Shown here piece by piece: positions 29,259 through 41,010 of a DNA stretch of 64,000 nucleotides (its first letter is position 1; the number at the start of each line of letters is the position of its first letter). The stretch is from Mycoplasmopsis agalactiae PG2 (GTDB lineage Bacteria; Bacillota_I; Bacilli_A; Mycoplasmatales; Metamycoplasmataceae): positions 744,001 through 808,000 of the forward strand of contig NC_009497.1 in assembly GCF_000063605.1 (NCBI RefSeq). Reading direction: 5' to 3'. A program made the translations under genes and the position numbers. Under the pieces are notes generated by a model. That model did no database searches. It was not told the DNA's origin and worked only from the letters and a program-made list of their open reading frames with translations.

Positions 29259-32009
29259 TTAATTGACTTTCTTATTTTTATTCTTCTTAATAAAAATTGC
29301 TGATAAAACTAAAGCAACAGTTATTCCAACAGCTGATGCAGTAACTGATGAAGCGATTATGACAGTTGACTTTCTCTTATTACTGTTTTCAACTGGCTTG
29401 ATATTATAATTTGAAAGATCAATTTCTAAAAGCTCTTTGGAATTATGATTTTTATCATCTTTATACTTAAAATAAACTATTGGACTGCTAGCTGAAAGCA
29501 ATTGATTAGATGATTTATATTCATTAAAGTTAAGCTTATCAAATGAATACAATACTTCGTCATCAAATTTCAGAATGCTCTTATCTATAATTGAATTTTT
29601 AGAAATTACTTTAGGCAAAATTTCTCACTCATATACTAGTTCGTTTTTACCTTCTGCAAATGAGTAATTTTTGTTTTTAATTTTAATTGAACTTTGATAT
29701 TTGCTACTATCAATGTGTTTTAAATCATTTACCAAAACATCTGTTTTAAAGGAAAATTTGTCCAATCCTAGGTTATGTTCATGGCCATCATATACAAATT
29801 TATTTTCAAAATTTTTAGGAGCATCAATTATTAGCTTTTCAACATTTATTGAATGTTCATAGACATATTTTTTACCATTGAACTCATACTCTAATACAAT
29901 TTTTGAATCGCCATAATTGATATGTTGACTGCTTTGATAATTAACTTTTGTTGGCTTAACAAACTCTATATTGCCGTTGTTTTCAACTGATATATTAACA
30001 TCTTGTAGATTAATTGTCTCCAAAGCTTTATAAGAACTTTTAAGATTAGAACCAACAATTTTAGCTTCCTTTTTTGTATCAAAAATTGCTTTAACTATTA
30101 TCGGATTTGCATATGTTTGGTTGTTCCCTTTTTGCCTGTTTCCAATATAGTTAAACTCTAAAACGTTAGTCTTTAAATCTTTAATATGATTATAAGTAAC
30201 ATAATATTTGTTTTTGTAGGTATCAAATGGCAAATCTGACTCAACACCATTTTTATTAATGTAGGTATACTTCAAAAATTCTGAATTATCCTTCTTCAAA
30301 TTAGGTAAATAATGCTTACTAAGTGCTCCACTTTCTGAAAAAGGAACTTCTGTAACTAAGCTGTCAGTTTTTGCACCATCTAAATCAAAATATAGTTTTG
30401 TAAAAGTATATTTAGCTTTTTCATCCAATCTATAAAAACGATATTTTCTTTTTGAAGCTAAGGAGTTGCCAAAAAATGCAGAAACATCAGCCTCAAAACT
30501 ATCATCCTTATATTTTGCTAAAAAACTATTAACTTTTGAATCTTGTAACTTGTCATCATTGACTTTAAAATAGGTGTTTTCTTCATTTTTACTATTTGTG
30601 TAAAGCAATCTATTATTGAAATTAACTTCATTACTTTTACTTGCCAAAATAACTGGTGTATGGTTATTTAAAACATAGCTATTATTAGCATGAAAAACAA
30701 TGTGCGAATTGTTACTAATTGTTCAGTATGAATTAGCCTGAATAGCTTCAGTACCGTCTAAAACATATATTTGCCTTGTTTGAGAATCACTATGGTGCTC
30801 ATTGCCATTAATTAAGTTGTAATCATAAATCAACTTAACAGAATAAGTGCCTGATTTTAGTGGTGATTTGCTGTGTAATTTCACACCTTCATTTTTGACG
30901 TATTCAATATTAAAATAGGCTGAAACGTCTACTCCATCTTGATATACTTTAGCAAAGATACTATTAAGCTTTGCAACATTTTGATTGATTTTATATTCTA
31001 TTTTTACGCCTTGTGTAGACTTAAAAATATTTCTGTTTTTGGCAAAAGTATTTTTACTTTTAGTACCATAATTAGCACTGTTGTAATAGTTGCTAAATTC
31101 ATTTTCATAGTTAGCATTGCTTTCAGAAATTAATATGTTTTTGCCAACATATTTATATCCATTAAAATCATTGATTACTGCGCTTGAATTATAAGGAAGG
31201 AAATTTACTCCATCTCTGTTGCTATAGAGATTATCACTATTTAAAATAATTCAAGCTCCTGTACTGCCATCAGTTGCTTTATAATTATCGTCTCATCCGA
31301 TAATTGAAACAGCATGAGTGTTTTCTCTTCCTGTCCCAACTAGTTCATGCACTTTAATTTTTGAATTAGACTTAGTTGTTACTTCATTATAATATTTGTC
31401 ATTTGAGACTGTTTTATAGCCTTTTATGGCAACGAACAGCGAGCCATTTTTTACTATATGTTTTTTGATATTTTCATAATCATAGCGATTAAAGTCGACT
31501 CTTTCAACTGCTTTTCTAAAATTTTTATGTATATGCTTGTTAAACAAATCTCTTAACTTTTGATGATATATTCCTTTATTTGGAACATAATATAAATCAC
31601 CAAATTTAAAGTCTGATTCATATGAAATACCATATCTTGAAATAAGCCTGTCATAATCATCAAATCAAGAACCACCACCAACATTATTAGTATCATTAAT
31701 AGTTATACTAGCTTCCGAAAAATCATACATTTCATTCGTATTTATCATTAAAGCAGTCTCTAGTGATTTTGTTGCACTAAAGTCTCAACACAATCCAGTG
31801 TTATATTGGTATTGATTAAACAGAATATAATCATCTCTTAGCGAAAAATAGGCATTTTTATGCTTTTCGTTTGAGGATTCATTATTAGTTGTATTTTGTC
31901 TTTTTGCACTTAAGCTTGTGCTTAATGAGAAAACCGAAGCAAAAGGTGCAAAAAACATTATTTTTCCAAGAAAAATGCTGCCTTTTTTATTTCTTGCTAA
32001 ATTCACCAT
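29259..32009 (-). CDS. surface-anchored papain-like (C1A) cysteine peptidase
   Basis: 916-residue protein. After an N-terminal hydrophobic export segment (IMFFAPFASVFSLST) the papain fold is explicit: the oxyanion Gln68 and catalytic Cys74 in QYNTGLCWDF, catalytic His232 in THAVSIIGWDD, and Asn257 in WIILNSDN. Two or more strand-rich extracellular domains fill about 300-870, and a C-terminal helix VTASAVGITVALVLSAIF followed by KKNKNKK anchors it. It resembles CysP, a mycoplasma peptidase reported to cleave host IgG, but it could have other host substrates. I chose the ATG at 32009 over the one at 32024 because a TATAAT ends seven bases before it and overlaps the earlier ATG. Confidence 0.88.
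31409..31419 (+). repeat. CTGTTTTATAG word inside a coding region
   Basis: One of only two exact copies within genes; on the coding strand it encodes Tyr-Lys-Thr of the cysteine peptidase. Confidence 0.6.
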
Positions 32010-32015
32010 ACACTT

Positions 32016-32021
32016 ATTATA
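32016..32021 (-). promoter_or_regulatory. -10 box TATAAT of the cysteine peptidase (leaderless type)
   Basis: Perfect TATAAT, six bases, then ATG at 32009; no ribosome binding site and no obvious -35. Confidence 0.55.
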
Positions 32022-32118
32022 CATATAAAACTATAAATAAGCCATATAAATGAAAAACATATCTCCAAGAGATATGCATAAATAAATGTAATCTAGCAAA
32101 CTTTTTTGGCTCTAAAAA

Positions 32119-33126
32119 CTATATTCCTTGTCCATGTTTATGAAATGCTAGCACAAAGGCGCAGAATATTATTCCAACCATAAACACAAATATTGTTCAG
32201 AAAAATAGTTTTTTGTCATGATGAGCGTGATAAAACTCTGGCAAGAACTCTAAGATACTAATAAAAATAAATATGCCTGCAATAAATGATTGCACCATTG
32301 CTCTTAATTGTCATATACTGTAAATATGTTTTCCTAAATATCCGCCTAAAAGCATTGCAGGTAAGAAAAGAAATAGACATAAAGTGCTAATGAATAGCGC
32401 TTTTGCTCTGCTTCAGCCCATTTCTCTTTGACGGTAGTAAAACAGTACTTGTTCAGGAATTAAATGAAGTATTAATGAAATTAAAAAGGCAACTGATGTT
32501 GATGTTATTCCTTTACTTTCAATTCCGATAATAATAAAACCAATTAAAAAGCCTTCAGGAATTCTGTGAAGAAGTAAAAGTAAAATAGCAACTAATTTAT
32601 AAGCAGGCTTGCTTTGTGCATTGCTTGAGATTTGAATATCATGCGAAGGCGCAATTTCATGCTCATGGTGATCCATATCACTATGATCGTGCCCGATGTC
32701 ATGCGAGTGCAAAAATAATCTAGCTGATTTATCAGTTGCGATTTTACTATTAATCGACTTTCTTACCAATTGTCTAACTAGTGCTGCAAAGCCTATGCCT
32801 ATAATTAAGCCACCTACGACAACTAAAATGTTTCAACCATAAATTTTAAAGTCGCTATTTAAAATTGCACTTGCGTTAATTGAACTAATTTCAAGTGACT
32901 CTTTCAAAAATCCGAAATTAGCCATTGTAAGGAAAAATCCACACATAAAAGCATACAAAAGCACAGTGCCTTTACTGTTTAATTTTTCCTTAGTAAAAGC
33001 AAAAATCAAGTTAACTAAAAAGGGAATAATTGCAATTAAAACAAATACAACTAAAATTGCAATAAAAATTGCTAAAGGTTGATTATAGCCAAGAGATGAA
33101 TACAAAACATTTCAAAATTTAGTCAT
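32119..33126 (-). CDS. ZIP-family divalent metal transporter
   Basis: 335 residues, about eight membrane helices, with the cytoplasmic His-rich loop characteristic of ZIP transporters (HSHDIGHDHSDMDHHEHE). The metal-binding helices are clear: LLLLHRIPEGFLIGF (HxxPEG) and LILHLIPEQVLFYYR (HxxPE). Likely imports zinc or another transition metal, as ZupT does. It starts 2 bases after the YebC stop, so it is co-transcribed with yebC and nadE. Confidence 0.92.
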
Positions 33127-33128
33127 TA

Positions 33129-33866
33129 TTATTCTTCAAATTCAATGTTATGAAATACTTCCTGAACATCGTCATCGTCTTCTAATTTAGCAATAAAATC
33201 TTGAATTTTTTGAGCTTTTTCACCAGTGAATGTAACTGTTGCATTAGGCAAATAAGTAATTTCACATTGCATAAATTCAGTGATATTTAAATTGCTTTCA
33301 ATAGCACTCTTGCAAGTTGAAAAATCTTCTACTGAAGTTGTAATAATAAATGATTCATCAGTGGCTTCAATATCTTCAGCACCATTTTCCAAACATACTA
33401 TAGTTAAGGACTCTTCGTCAACTAAGCTTTTGCTAATTTCCATTATCCCTTTATGATCAAATTGAAATGGTATAGTACCTGTTTTACCTAACTTTGCATT
33501 TTGTTTATTAAAGTATGATTGAATATTGCTTGTTGTTCTGTTTACATTATCGCTTAAAGTAATAACTAAAAATGTTGCACCACCACTAATTGTTGCATTG
33601 TAAATAATTTCAGTAAAAACTGCTCCATCTTTAGCATTACCTTTTGCTTTATCTAAAGCTCTTTCAATATTAGCTTTAGGCATACTTTTTGCTTTGGCTT
33701 TAGAAATTGCTAATCTTAATGCAGGGTTAGAACTAGGATCAGTGCCTCCTGGTCCAGTTGCTGCTACATATATTTCCTTAAACATTTTTTGGAAAATTTT
33801 GCCTCTAGCAGCATCATTTGCGCCTTTTTTATGTTTTATTCCTGCTCAGTGTGAATGTCCTGCCAT
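33129..33866 (-). CDS. yebC: YebC/PmpR (TACO1) family protein
   Basis: 245 residues, full family length. Starts MAGHSHWAGIKHKKGANDAARGK, the family signature, followed by the middle SNPALRLAISKAKAKSMPKANIERALDKAK and C-terminal alpha-beta domains. YebC-type proteins act as transcription factors in some bacteria and in others assist ribosomes stalled at proline stretches; which applies here is unknown. Two-base gaps on both sides link it to nadE and the ZIP gene. Confidence 0.95.
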
Positions 33867-33868
33867 AT

Positions 33869-34681
33869 TTATTCCTTTCTTTTTCTTTTTAAAACTTCAT
33901 CGATTGAAAGTGGCATACCTGCCTTGTTTCTTTTGTGCATACTATATTTATGCATTCTTTCAATTTTTGCAACAGAATTTGGTCTTATATCAGCTTTATC
34001 ATCAAGCAAATAGCTATCTAATTCATGATAAGTAAAACCTAATTCATCCTCATCGCTTTGCCCTTCTCACAAGCCTGCCGAAGGCTTTTTATTTATGATG
34101 CTCTCAGGCACATTTAAATATTTAGCCATCATTCTAACTTCAGACTTAAGTAATTTTGAAATAGGCAATAAATCAACTCCGCCATCGCCATGTTTGGTGA
34201 AATAGCCTATAAAATACTCATCTTGATTATCAGTGCCCATAACTAAATAATTATTTTGTTGTGCATATGCATATAGGGCAATCATTCTTAAACGTGGCTT
34301 AATATTACTAATCGAAAGCAAGTTATCTACTTCATTATTTAATGATTTTTTAACTTCATCAAATGATTTGTTTAATAAAACTGTTTTAAATTTTAAATTA
34401 ATTGTCCTTTCTAGCTTGCTTATGTCCTCAAGATCATGATTCATAGAATCAATTGGCATCACTAAACCCAAAGTATTATTTGGGAAAGCTTTTGCACACA
34501 ATGATGCAACTAAAGCACTATCAATTCCGCCCGATATGCCAACTACACATCCTTTTGCTTTTGCTCTTTTCACTCTTCTTTTGATTCATGAAACTAAATA
34601 TTCAGCATAAATCTTTACTTTTTCATTATCAAAAGGAGAATTGAAACTGTTGTCAACTCTTAATCCAATTCTCTTATTCAT
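33869..34681 (-). CDS. nadE: ammonia-dependent NAD+ synthetase
   Basis: 270-residue NAD synthetase lacking a glutaminase domain, so ammonia-dependent. The ATP-pyrophosphatase P-loop SGGIDSAL is at 50-57. Other motifs: LVMPIDSM, LRMIALYAYAQQNNYLVMGTDNQDEYFIGYFTKHGDGGVDLLPI and KPSAGLWEGQSDEDELGFTY, all characteristic. It makes NAD+ from deamido-NAD, consistent with reliance on salvaged nicotinate. A GGCGG sequence precedes the ATG. Confidence 0.96.
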
Positions 34682-34795
34682 GATGACCGCCGTTGCAAAT
34701 ATATAAATAATTCTTTATTATTTTACTATATTAATATCTAAGTAAATTTAAGCTTTGTATTATTTAGCAAATAAAAATCTTGCTAATGCAAGAAG

Positions 34796-35701
34796 TTATT
34801 TAGATTGCAGCTTCATAAGTGCTAATTTTAGTCCATCTTCATCGACCATATTTGCTTTTATGTCTCTGAGTTTGAGAGCTTTAAATAGATTCGAATTTTC
34901 ATCAGCTTCATTAAAAATTGCGCTTCTAATTGCCATATAAACTGGTGTTGGTGAATTTAGCTTTTCTCAAGCAGAATCGCTTAATTCAATTAAAGCTTCT
35001 AGTGCTTCAGGATCTTTATCTAAATTAGGAAAATCTAAAAAATCAGTATAGTTTTGCCTCTTGAATTTATCTAAATGCAGCTCTATTTCAATTCATTTTT
35101 CATGCAATTCAAAGTCTTTAAATAACTCAAAGCCATACTTAGCGCTTATGTTTATATCTAAATCATCCTCGACCAATGAGCCTGAATTATAGTACTGCTG
35201 GTTATTTCTAAACTCTGAATCAACAAATCATAAAATTCCTATTATCTTATAATCAGCAAAACTTTGCTTTGCTAACTCAACATCATTTTTAAATTTGTCT
35301 CAAACTTTAATTGCTTCATTAGCAGAAAAAACATCTCTTTTTCTTTGCTTTATGAAGTAATATTTTTTATTTTCTTCATCTTTAAAAGCAAAAGTAAATC
35401 TTGCACTCTCAATTATTTGTTCATCAGGATTATCTGCACTAAATTTAGTTACTGAAACACTGTTTTCGGCTATTTCATAGGGTGATTCGGAAAAAATGTT
35501 GACTGAACAATTAGATAAAAATTTGTAGTATTTGTTCTCTTGGCTTCTATAAAAAGACTGCTCTAATTTTGTTTTAAAGTTTAAAGGACTTAAAAATGAA
35601 ATAAATCTATAAGGCGCTTCAGCTAATTTATAAATTAACTTCTTAGCATTATTATTTAGTAAACTGAATTTTAAGTCTTGTTCAAATTGTTCATAATTCA
35701 T
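34796..35701 (-). CDS. unknown cytoplasmic protein
   Basis: 301 residues, no recognised family, no signal peptide or membrane helix. Charged, Phe/Tyr-rich and strand-containing (FRNNQQYYNSGSLVEDDLD, KYYFIKQRKRDVFSANEAIK). It begins one base after the stop of the alpha/beta hydrolase gene, so the two are an operon; converges on nothing and ends about 115 bases before nadE. Several TGA=Trp codons confirm it is read in the mycoplasma code. Confidence 0.75.
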
Positions 35702-35702
35702 A

Positions 35703-36626
35703 TTATTGTTTTTCCAATTCTATCTCGCCATTTTTATTTAATTGATCTAAGATTTCTTCAACTGCATCTTCATCATCAGCATCATTTGAAACACCAACAT
35801 TTATTATATTTTTGCTAAATGTAATAAATTTATTAAATGGTCAGTGCACTTTTTTGGATATAACTAACATATTTAAGAAATTACTCATTTGCTTGCCTGC
35901 TACTTTTATTGGTGAATGAGTTTCGCCAATTTTCACAGCCGGACAATTTAATTCATTTGCATAATTTATAAAATTATCAGTGCCAATAATTGAATCTTTG
36001 TCGCCGATAATAAATATTAATTTTTTAGTCACTTCTCTATATTGCTTATCTAATTTTTCCATAAATGAAGGTTGTAAAATATATTTATCTAGTAGGTTAT
36101 ATCATTTACCTTTTCTACTAAATGAATCAATTAATCTCTTACCTTTTTTGAAAAATTTAGCGCCTCAAACAAACAATTTGCCAAACATTGAAGGTTTGCC
36201 AGTCTGTGGCCCGATTACATTATGAAGCAATTTATATGACTTATTTTCTGTCATAGTAGGATTAATAGTTGCTAGCATAAAAACTTTTTCAACTCTTGGA
36301 TCTTTAGCTAATTCAACAGCAACACCACCAGCCATTGAGTGGGCTAAAATGTGAATGTGTTTTGACTTAATGCCCTTTAAAACAGCCTTGGCCAGCTCAA
36401 TCCAATCATCTAGAATAATGTCTTCAGGATCAATATCAGGAGCATATTTACTACCAGGAAAGTTAACTGAAACAATATTAAATTTATTGTCGTATTCAAG
36501 CAAATTATCAATGAAAGAACTGTTTGAATTCAAGCCATGTAAAAATAAAATAGTTGTGTCATATTTGTTATTTTTAGAATACACAGACATCTTTTGATCC
36601 TTAAAATTCACATAATTCATTCTCAT
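35703..36626 (-). CDS. alpha/beta-hydrolase fold protein
   Basis: 307 residues. The fold is shown by LFLHGLNSNSSF (oxyanion HG loop near 29), the nucleophile elbow ILAHSMAGGVAV (Ser about 97; Ala replaces the usual first Gly), KLIFIIGDKDSIIG with the acid strand and a C-terminal His in GETHSPIKVAG. So the triad appears complete. Esterase or lipase activity is likely; substrate unknown. AAGGAG lies seven bases before the chosen ATG. An acidic C-terminal tail (NDADDEDAVEEILDQL) is unusual. Confidence 0.85.
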
Positions 36627-36657
36627 AAATATCTCCTTTATTAATCAGTAAAATTGA

Positions 36658-37998
36658 CTAATGATCCTTTCTTATAGTTCTTTTAGCATCTTTTAGCTTA
36701 AGTACAGCCACCATCTCAATATGATAAGTTTGACTAAACATATCGCAAGGCCTTAAAAAACTTAATTCATATCCTGCTTTAATTAACTGATCAATGTCTC
36801 TGCACATTGTGTGTGGATTACAACTTATATAACCTATTTCTTCAGGCTTTATATCTATTATTTTATTCAAAAATTCACTACTTAGTCCACTTCTTGGCGG
36901 ATCAACTACTACTGTATCAATCTTTTCATTTATTGAATCGATTGTTTTAATAACGTCACCAGAAATAAATTCAGTATTATAAATGCTATTATCCAACGCA
37001 TTTTCCTTAGCATTTATAACAGCTTCTTTTACTATTTCTAGTCCATAGACTTTTTTAGCCTTTTGAGCTAAAAATAATGATATTGTGCCAATGCCACAAT
37101 ATGCATCCAAGACCACTTTGCTCTTATCTAAATTTAGATTATCTAATAAAAGCAAATACAGTTTTTCTGTTTGATTCGAATTAATTTGAAAGAAACTATT
37201 TCAGTTATATTTAAAGCTAAATTTTCCTATTTTGTCTATTAAATAGGACTTTTCGCTTAAATATGAATAAACAACTTTATCATTAACAATAACCATAATG
37301 GTCTCTATATTTTCAAATTCTTTTGCAATATCATTAACAAATTGTTTCGATAAATCAAATGCTTTTGATGCGGTAAAATAAAGCATTATTTTTTTATTTA
37401 CATAGCTCTCTCTTAAAGTGATGCTGGTCAGCGCATTTTTAACATTTTTAAAACAATCATATTTGTTAATGTTTTTGCTGAGCCAAATTAAAACATTTTC
37501 AGCTTCATTAGAAACCAAATCATATGAATCCTGTTCAATTAAATTGTGACTATTTTTTTCGTACAGCCCTATTTTAATGGTATTTTGGACATTTTTAGTA
37601 AACAGTAATAATTTGTTTCTATACCTTCATTCATAGTCACTTTTTAATATTGGCAATATGTCAGTGTAGTGAATATTTCTCTTAAATAATTGCTTAACAA
37701 AATTCTCTTTAAATTCTAGCTGATTACTATATGAAATATTTGCAAGCGGTGCTGAACCACTTTCCATTAGCTTCTCATTTACAACCTTAATTCTTTTTGT
37801 TGACTCATTGTATCTTTTGATAACTTTAGCAAAAGCAAATTTGGAATTTGCTTTTTTGATCAAAATATCAGCTCTCTCGCCAGGTAATAAGTTTTCAACA
37901 AAAATAGGATAATCATCAGTTTTAACTGTGCCTAGTCCTTCATAGGAATGATCCACAGCAATTACATTTTTTACAACAGTATTATTTTGAAGCTTCAT
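36658..37998 (-). CDS. RlmD/TrmA-family rRNA (uracil-5-)-methyltransferase
   Basis: 446 residues: N-terminal TRAM domain (DHSYEGLGTVKTDDYPIFVENLLPGE), a central domain, and a Rossmann SAM domain with DAYCGIGTISLFLA, VVVDPPRSGL and the catalytic Cys393 in YISCNPHTMCRD. The four cysteines that bind a [4Fe-4S] cluster in most RlmC/RlmD proteins are absent: the corresponding place reads ESGSAPLANISYSNQLEF. Likely makes m5U in 23S rRNA, though a tRNA target is possible. A TAAAAT box six bases before the ATG suggests a leaderless start. Confidence 0.88.
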
Positions 37999-38004
37999 AA
38001 TTCA

Positions 38005-38010
38005 ATTTTA
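38005..38010 (-). promoter_or_regulatory. -10 box of the RlmD-like gene (leaderless type)
   Basis: TAAAAT followed by six bases and the ATG at 37998, the same geometry as at 839, 5703 and 32016. Confidence 0.45.
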
Positions 38011-38041
38011 TTAAATAAAAATCCTTTAATAAGCATATAGC

Positions 38042-38941
38042 TTAAATTAAAGGATTCGAATCAATGTTATAAGGAGTGAAATGTTGCAAAATTTCATGGA
38101 TTAATGACTCCACTTTAAAAGAAAAACTAGGGTTTGTTTCAATATGCCTGTAATAGCTAGCTAAATCTTCTGGCTTAAGCAAAGAACATAAAACTGTAAA
38201 TTTATTGTTGGCATTTCTTTGTTGCAAAATTTCGTAAACAAAATCATATTTGAATCACTCATTATGCTTTTCAAAACCTAAATCATCAATCACGAGCAAG
38301 GACACATTTTTGAGCGAGCTTTTTATTTCATTCAATGAAATACTATTTGACATTTTCTTCTTCAAATAATTAAAAAGATCATTGAGCTTTATATAGGCTG
38401 ACGAAATACCTCTAGAAGCAAAACTGTTGACCATAGCATTAGCAATATAAGTTTTGCCTGTGCCGTTTGATCCATAAATATAGATATTTTGGTTGTTTTC
38501 TAAAGGTTTTCATTTTTCAAGTATATTTCTTACATAATTAATTTTAGTTATAAGTTCCTTGCGTCTGCTTGCAGGTATATGAAATTTTGAAAGTTTATAA
38601 TCAGGATTAGTTTCACTAACTTCAGTTAAAATGATATTTAGCTTTCTTGTTATATTTTTTGCATAATTATTTTTTGCGGCTGATCTTTTTATAACCAGTG
38701 CACCATTTTTACGCATAACATTATAAACTCAAGGATATATATCACTATTATCTAGCGATTCTTTAATATTTAAAAACTCAATTAAATTGTCTTTTAACTC
38801 GCTATCAGTGATATTTAACTGCTCAATACATTTGACGATTTTAGGATTAGATTTAATTAAATTCATAACCTTAGCTTCAATCTCGTCATAACTTCCATCA
38901 ACAAGACCTTCAAGGTTGTTAATTCAATCACGATCTTTCAT
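38042..38941 (-). CDS. dnaI: DnaI-like helicase loader ATPase
   Basis: 299 residues. C-terminal AAA+ domain with Walker A YIYGSNGTGKTYIA (Lys163), Walker B LLVIDDLGFE and LCSLLKPEDLASYY as sensor region; helical N-terminal domain for helicase contact. It loads the replicative helicase during replication initiation and restart. It directly follows the DnaB/DnaD-like gene with a good AGGAG site, the pairing seen in Firmicutes and mycoplasmas. Confidence 0.9.
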
Positions 38942-38949
38942 TCATTCTC

Positions 38950-39954
38950 CTAATCTTCAATTAAGGACTCAGCGCTTTCGTATGCATCTTTATGCATTGT
39001 TATTGATTTTAAGTAAGTTGCCTTATACAATTCTTTTTTAGATATAGTGCCTTTATTTTTGAATCCTTGCAAGTTGTCTAAGTGTTTTTCCACTTGTGCA
39101 AAAGAAAACATTTTCTTATTTATTAAATCTGTAATGATTTTCTTAACATAAGTATAGTTAATTCTACCATTAACATCATAAGCATAATAAAAAACTAAAT
39201 TAATACATGAATCACTTAAATTATTATTTTTAGAAAACTTAATTAAATTAACTATGCTTTCAGTTGGAATTTGTCCTGAAACTTGTGAAAAGAAAAATCT
39301 TGAATCAGTCTTTAAAATAGCCTCATAAGGATTAGGATACTCAAAAGTGTTTAAATCAAGTTTTTCCTGAATAAACAAATTGATTTCTTTTGTGCTTACA
39401 TCTGATGAATCTAATTCATATGATAAAGCAGAATCATTTAGTTTATCATCATTTTCCACTGACTGATCCGGTGCAAAAACTTCATCAAACTTTGCTGATG
39501 CATCTAATAAGTATTTAGCTTTCGAAAGAAAAATATTTTTCTCTTTGCCCATCAACCTTTCAAAATTTTGCTTGCCCATTGTTTTGATTAATTTATTAGC
39601 TAACAGCAAATTTTTTCTAAAACCAGAGCTGTCTAACGGCTTTTCTAAAACAAAAACAGTTTTGCGATTAAACTCGTCTATTAAAGTAGATAAAAGAGCA
39701 ACTGATTCAAGCATAATTCTAGCCTTATTTAAGGTTTTTATGTCCATATTTAATAAATAAGTCAAGCTTTCAAAATCAAATATGCCATATTCATTAGAAT
39801 CAATGTGTGTTAGGTCTCTTAAGTACTCATAAAGCAGTATAGATTCACTGCACAAAATAGGCGCATAAAACTTACGCAGATTTTTAAGATCTGTGCTGCT
39901 AATTTGCAACGAGTTTTGAATAGTAAAATATGGATATTGTAATGTTTTTAACAT
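38950..39954 (-). CDS. DnaB/DnaD-like replication initiation protein
   Basis: 334 residues. N-terminal DnaD/DnaB winged-helix type region (FYAPILCSESILLYEYLRDL) and a C-terminal DDBH2-like helical domain around IVNLIKFSKNNNLSDSCINLVFYYAYDVNGRINYTYV with the YxxxI-type motif. It recruits DnaI and the helicase to DNA. The ATG at 39954 was chosen over 39972 because AAGGAG lies eight bases before it. Confidence 0.85.
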   Translation of the reverse strand: MLKTLQYPYFTIQNSLQISSTDLKNLRKFYAPILCSESILLYEYLRDLTHIDSNEYGIFDFESLTYLLNMDIKTLNKARIMLESVALLSTLIDEFNRKTVFVLEKPLDSSGFRKNLLLANKLIKTMGKQNFERLMGKEKNIFLSKAKYLLDASAKFDEVFAPDQSVENDDKLNDSALSYELDSSDVSTKEINLFIQEKLDLNTFEYPNPYEAILKTDSRFFFSQVSGQIPTESIVNLIKFSKNNNLSDSCINLVFYYAYDVNGRINYTYVKKIITDLINKKMFSFAQVEKHLDNLQGFKNKGTISKKELYKATYLKSITMHKDAYESAESLIED

Positions 39955-40003
39955 ACTTAAAACTCCTTGCAAATATTAATAAAAATAATCTTCTAAATGT
40001 ATT

Positions 40004-40576
40004 TTAACTATTTGCAAATAGTATTGTCAAAATTAATTCAAATAATGCATCATCACACAAGTTATTGGCAAAGATATTCACAATTGGAATTTGACCAAAA
40101 ATAGCATTTTTCATCAATTTTGGGGCATTTTTTTCACTTATTGCCATTTTTGTGAGGTTATCCACACCTCGTTTAGTCATATTTTTACCCCTTATTTTCT
40201 CTGGAGTTTCGAGGCATAAAATAATATCAAAAAGTTTGCTAAAATCATAATTTTTTCCAATTAATTTTGGTATTTCTACGAAATCAAATTTCCCCATTTT
40301 TATGGCTTTATCAACTATTGGAAAAATTGCCTTTTCCAAAAGGTCAATATTATAAGGATTTTGGGAAATTCATGACTTTATTTTTCTTTTAGAAACCCCA
40401 TTTTCATCACATAAAAAATCACCTATTTGATTCTTTATAGCTTCATAGCCTTCGTTGCCTTTTTGATAGCTTTTTTGGACAAATTCATCGCAATTAAATA
40501 CTGAAAAACCACGCTCAATGAGCTTTTTGCTAAATGTGGTTTTCCCAACTCCAATTTTCCCAATTATTGCTATCAT
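40004..40576 (-). CDS. coaE: dephospho-CoA kinase
   Basis: 190 residues; phosphorylates the 3' hydroxyl of dephospho-CoA, the last step of CoA synthesis. P-loop GKIGVGKTT at 6-14, FNCDEFVQKSY (the CoaE Asp after the P-loop), and FVEIPKLI where the family has a VPLL motif. TGA=Trp at 40370-40372 joins the halves. Somewhat shorter and more divergent than typical, but the order is right. It starts 2 bases after the stop of the YigZ gene. Confidence 0.82.
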
Positions 40577-40578
40577 TT

Positions 40579-40959
40579 TTAGCCTCTTTTAACTTTAATA
40601 TATTCATCAATTGCCATATTAGCACACTTATTATAGGCTCTGATTAGTCCTCCACCGCCTAATTTAATTCCACCATAATATCGTATGACAAATACGACAA
40701 CGTTTTCAAGCTTTTTTAATTCAATAGCTCGAGCAATTGGTCTTCCAGCTGTACCACTTGGTTCGCCGTCATCACTAAATCCTAAATTATGACTTTGAGT
40801 ACTATAAAATGAGTATGCGTGGCAAATATGCGTGCTTTTTTTATGCTCTTTTCTAAGCATAAGTTCATACTTTTTAACATCTTCTTTTGAACTAATATAA
40901 AAAACACAGCCTATAAATTTAGACTTTTTAATTTCATACTCACACATAGCAATATACAT
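40579..40959 (-). CDS. YigZ/IMPACT family protein
   Basis: 126-residue protein equal to the N-terminal UPF0029 domain. Signature motifs: [41 protein letters not shown] and [22 protein letters not shown]. The usual C-terminal ferredoxin-like domain of full YigZ (about 200 residues) is absent. Binding to translation factors or nucleic acid is known for relatives; precise role unknown. Confidence 0.92.
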   Translation of the reverse strand: MYIAMCEYEIKKSKFIGCVFYISSKEDVKKYELMLRKEHKKSTHICHAYSFYSTQSHNLGFSDDGEPSGTAGRPIARAIELKKLENVVVFVIRYYGGIKLGGGGLIRAYNKCANMAIDEYIKVKRG

Positions 40960-41010
40960 ATATTAAATTCTACTATATTAAAATATAGGCAAAAAAGGTA
41001 TAAAAAAAAA

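Noticed and set aside
30939-31133. 64-codon plus-strand hydrophobic frame
   Set aside because: Antisense to the cysteine peptidase gene, which is continuous on the other strand.
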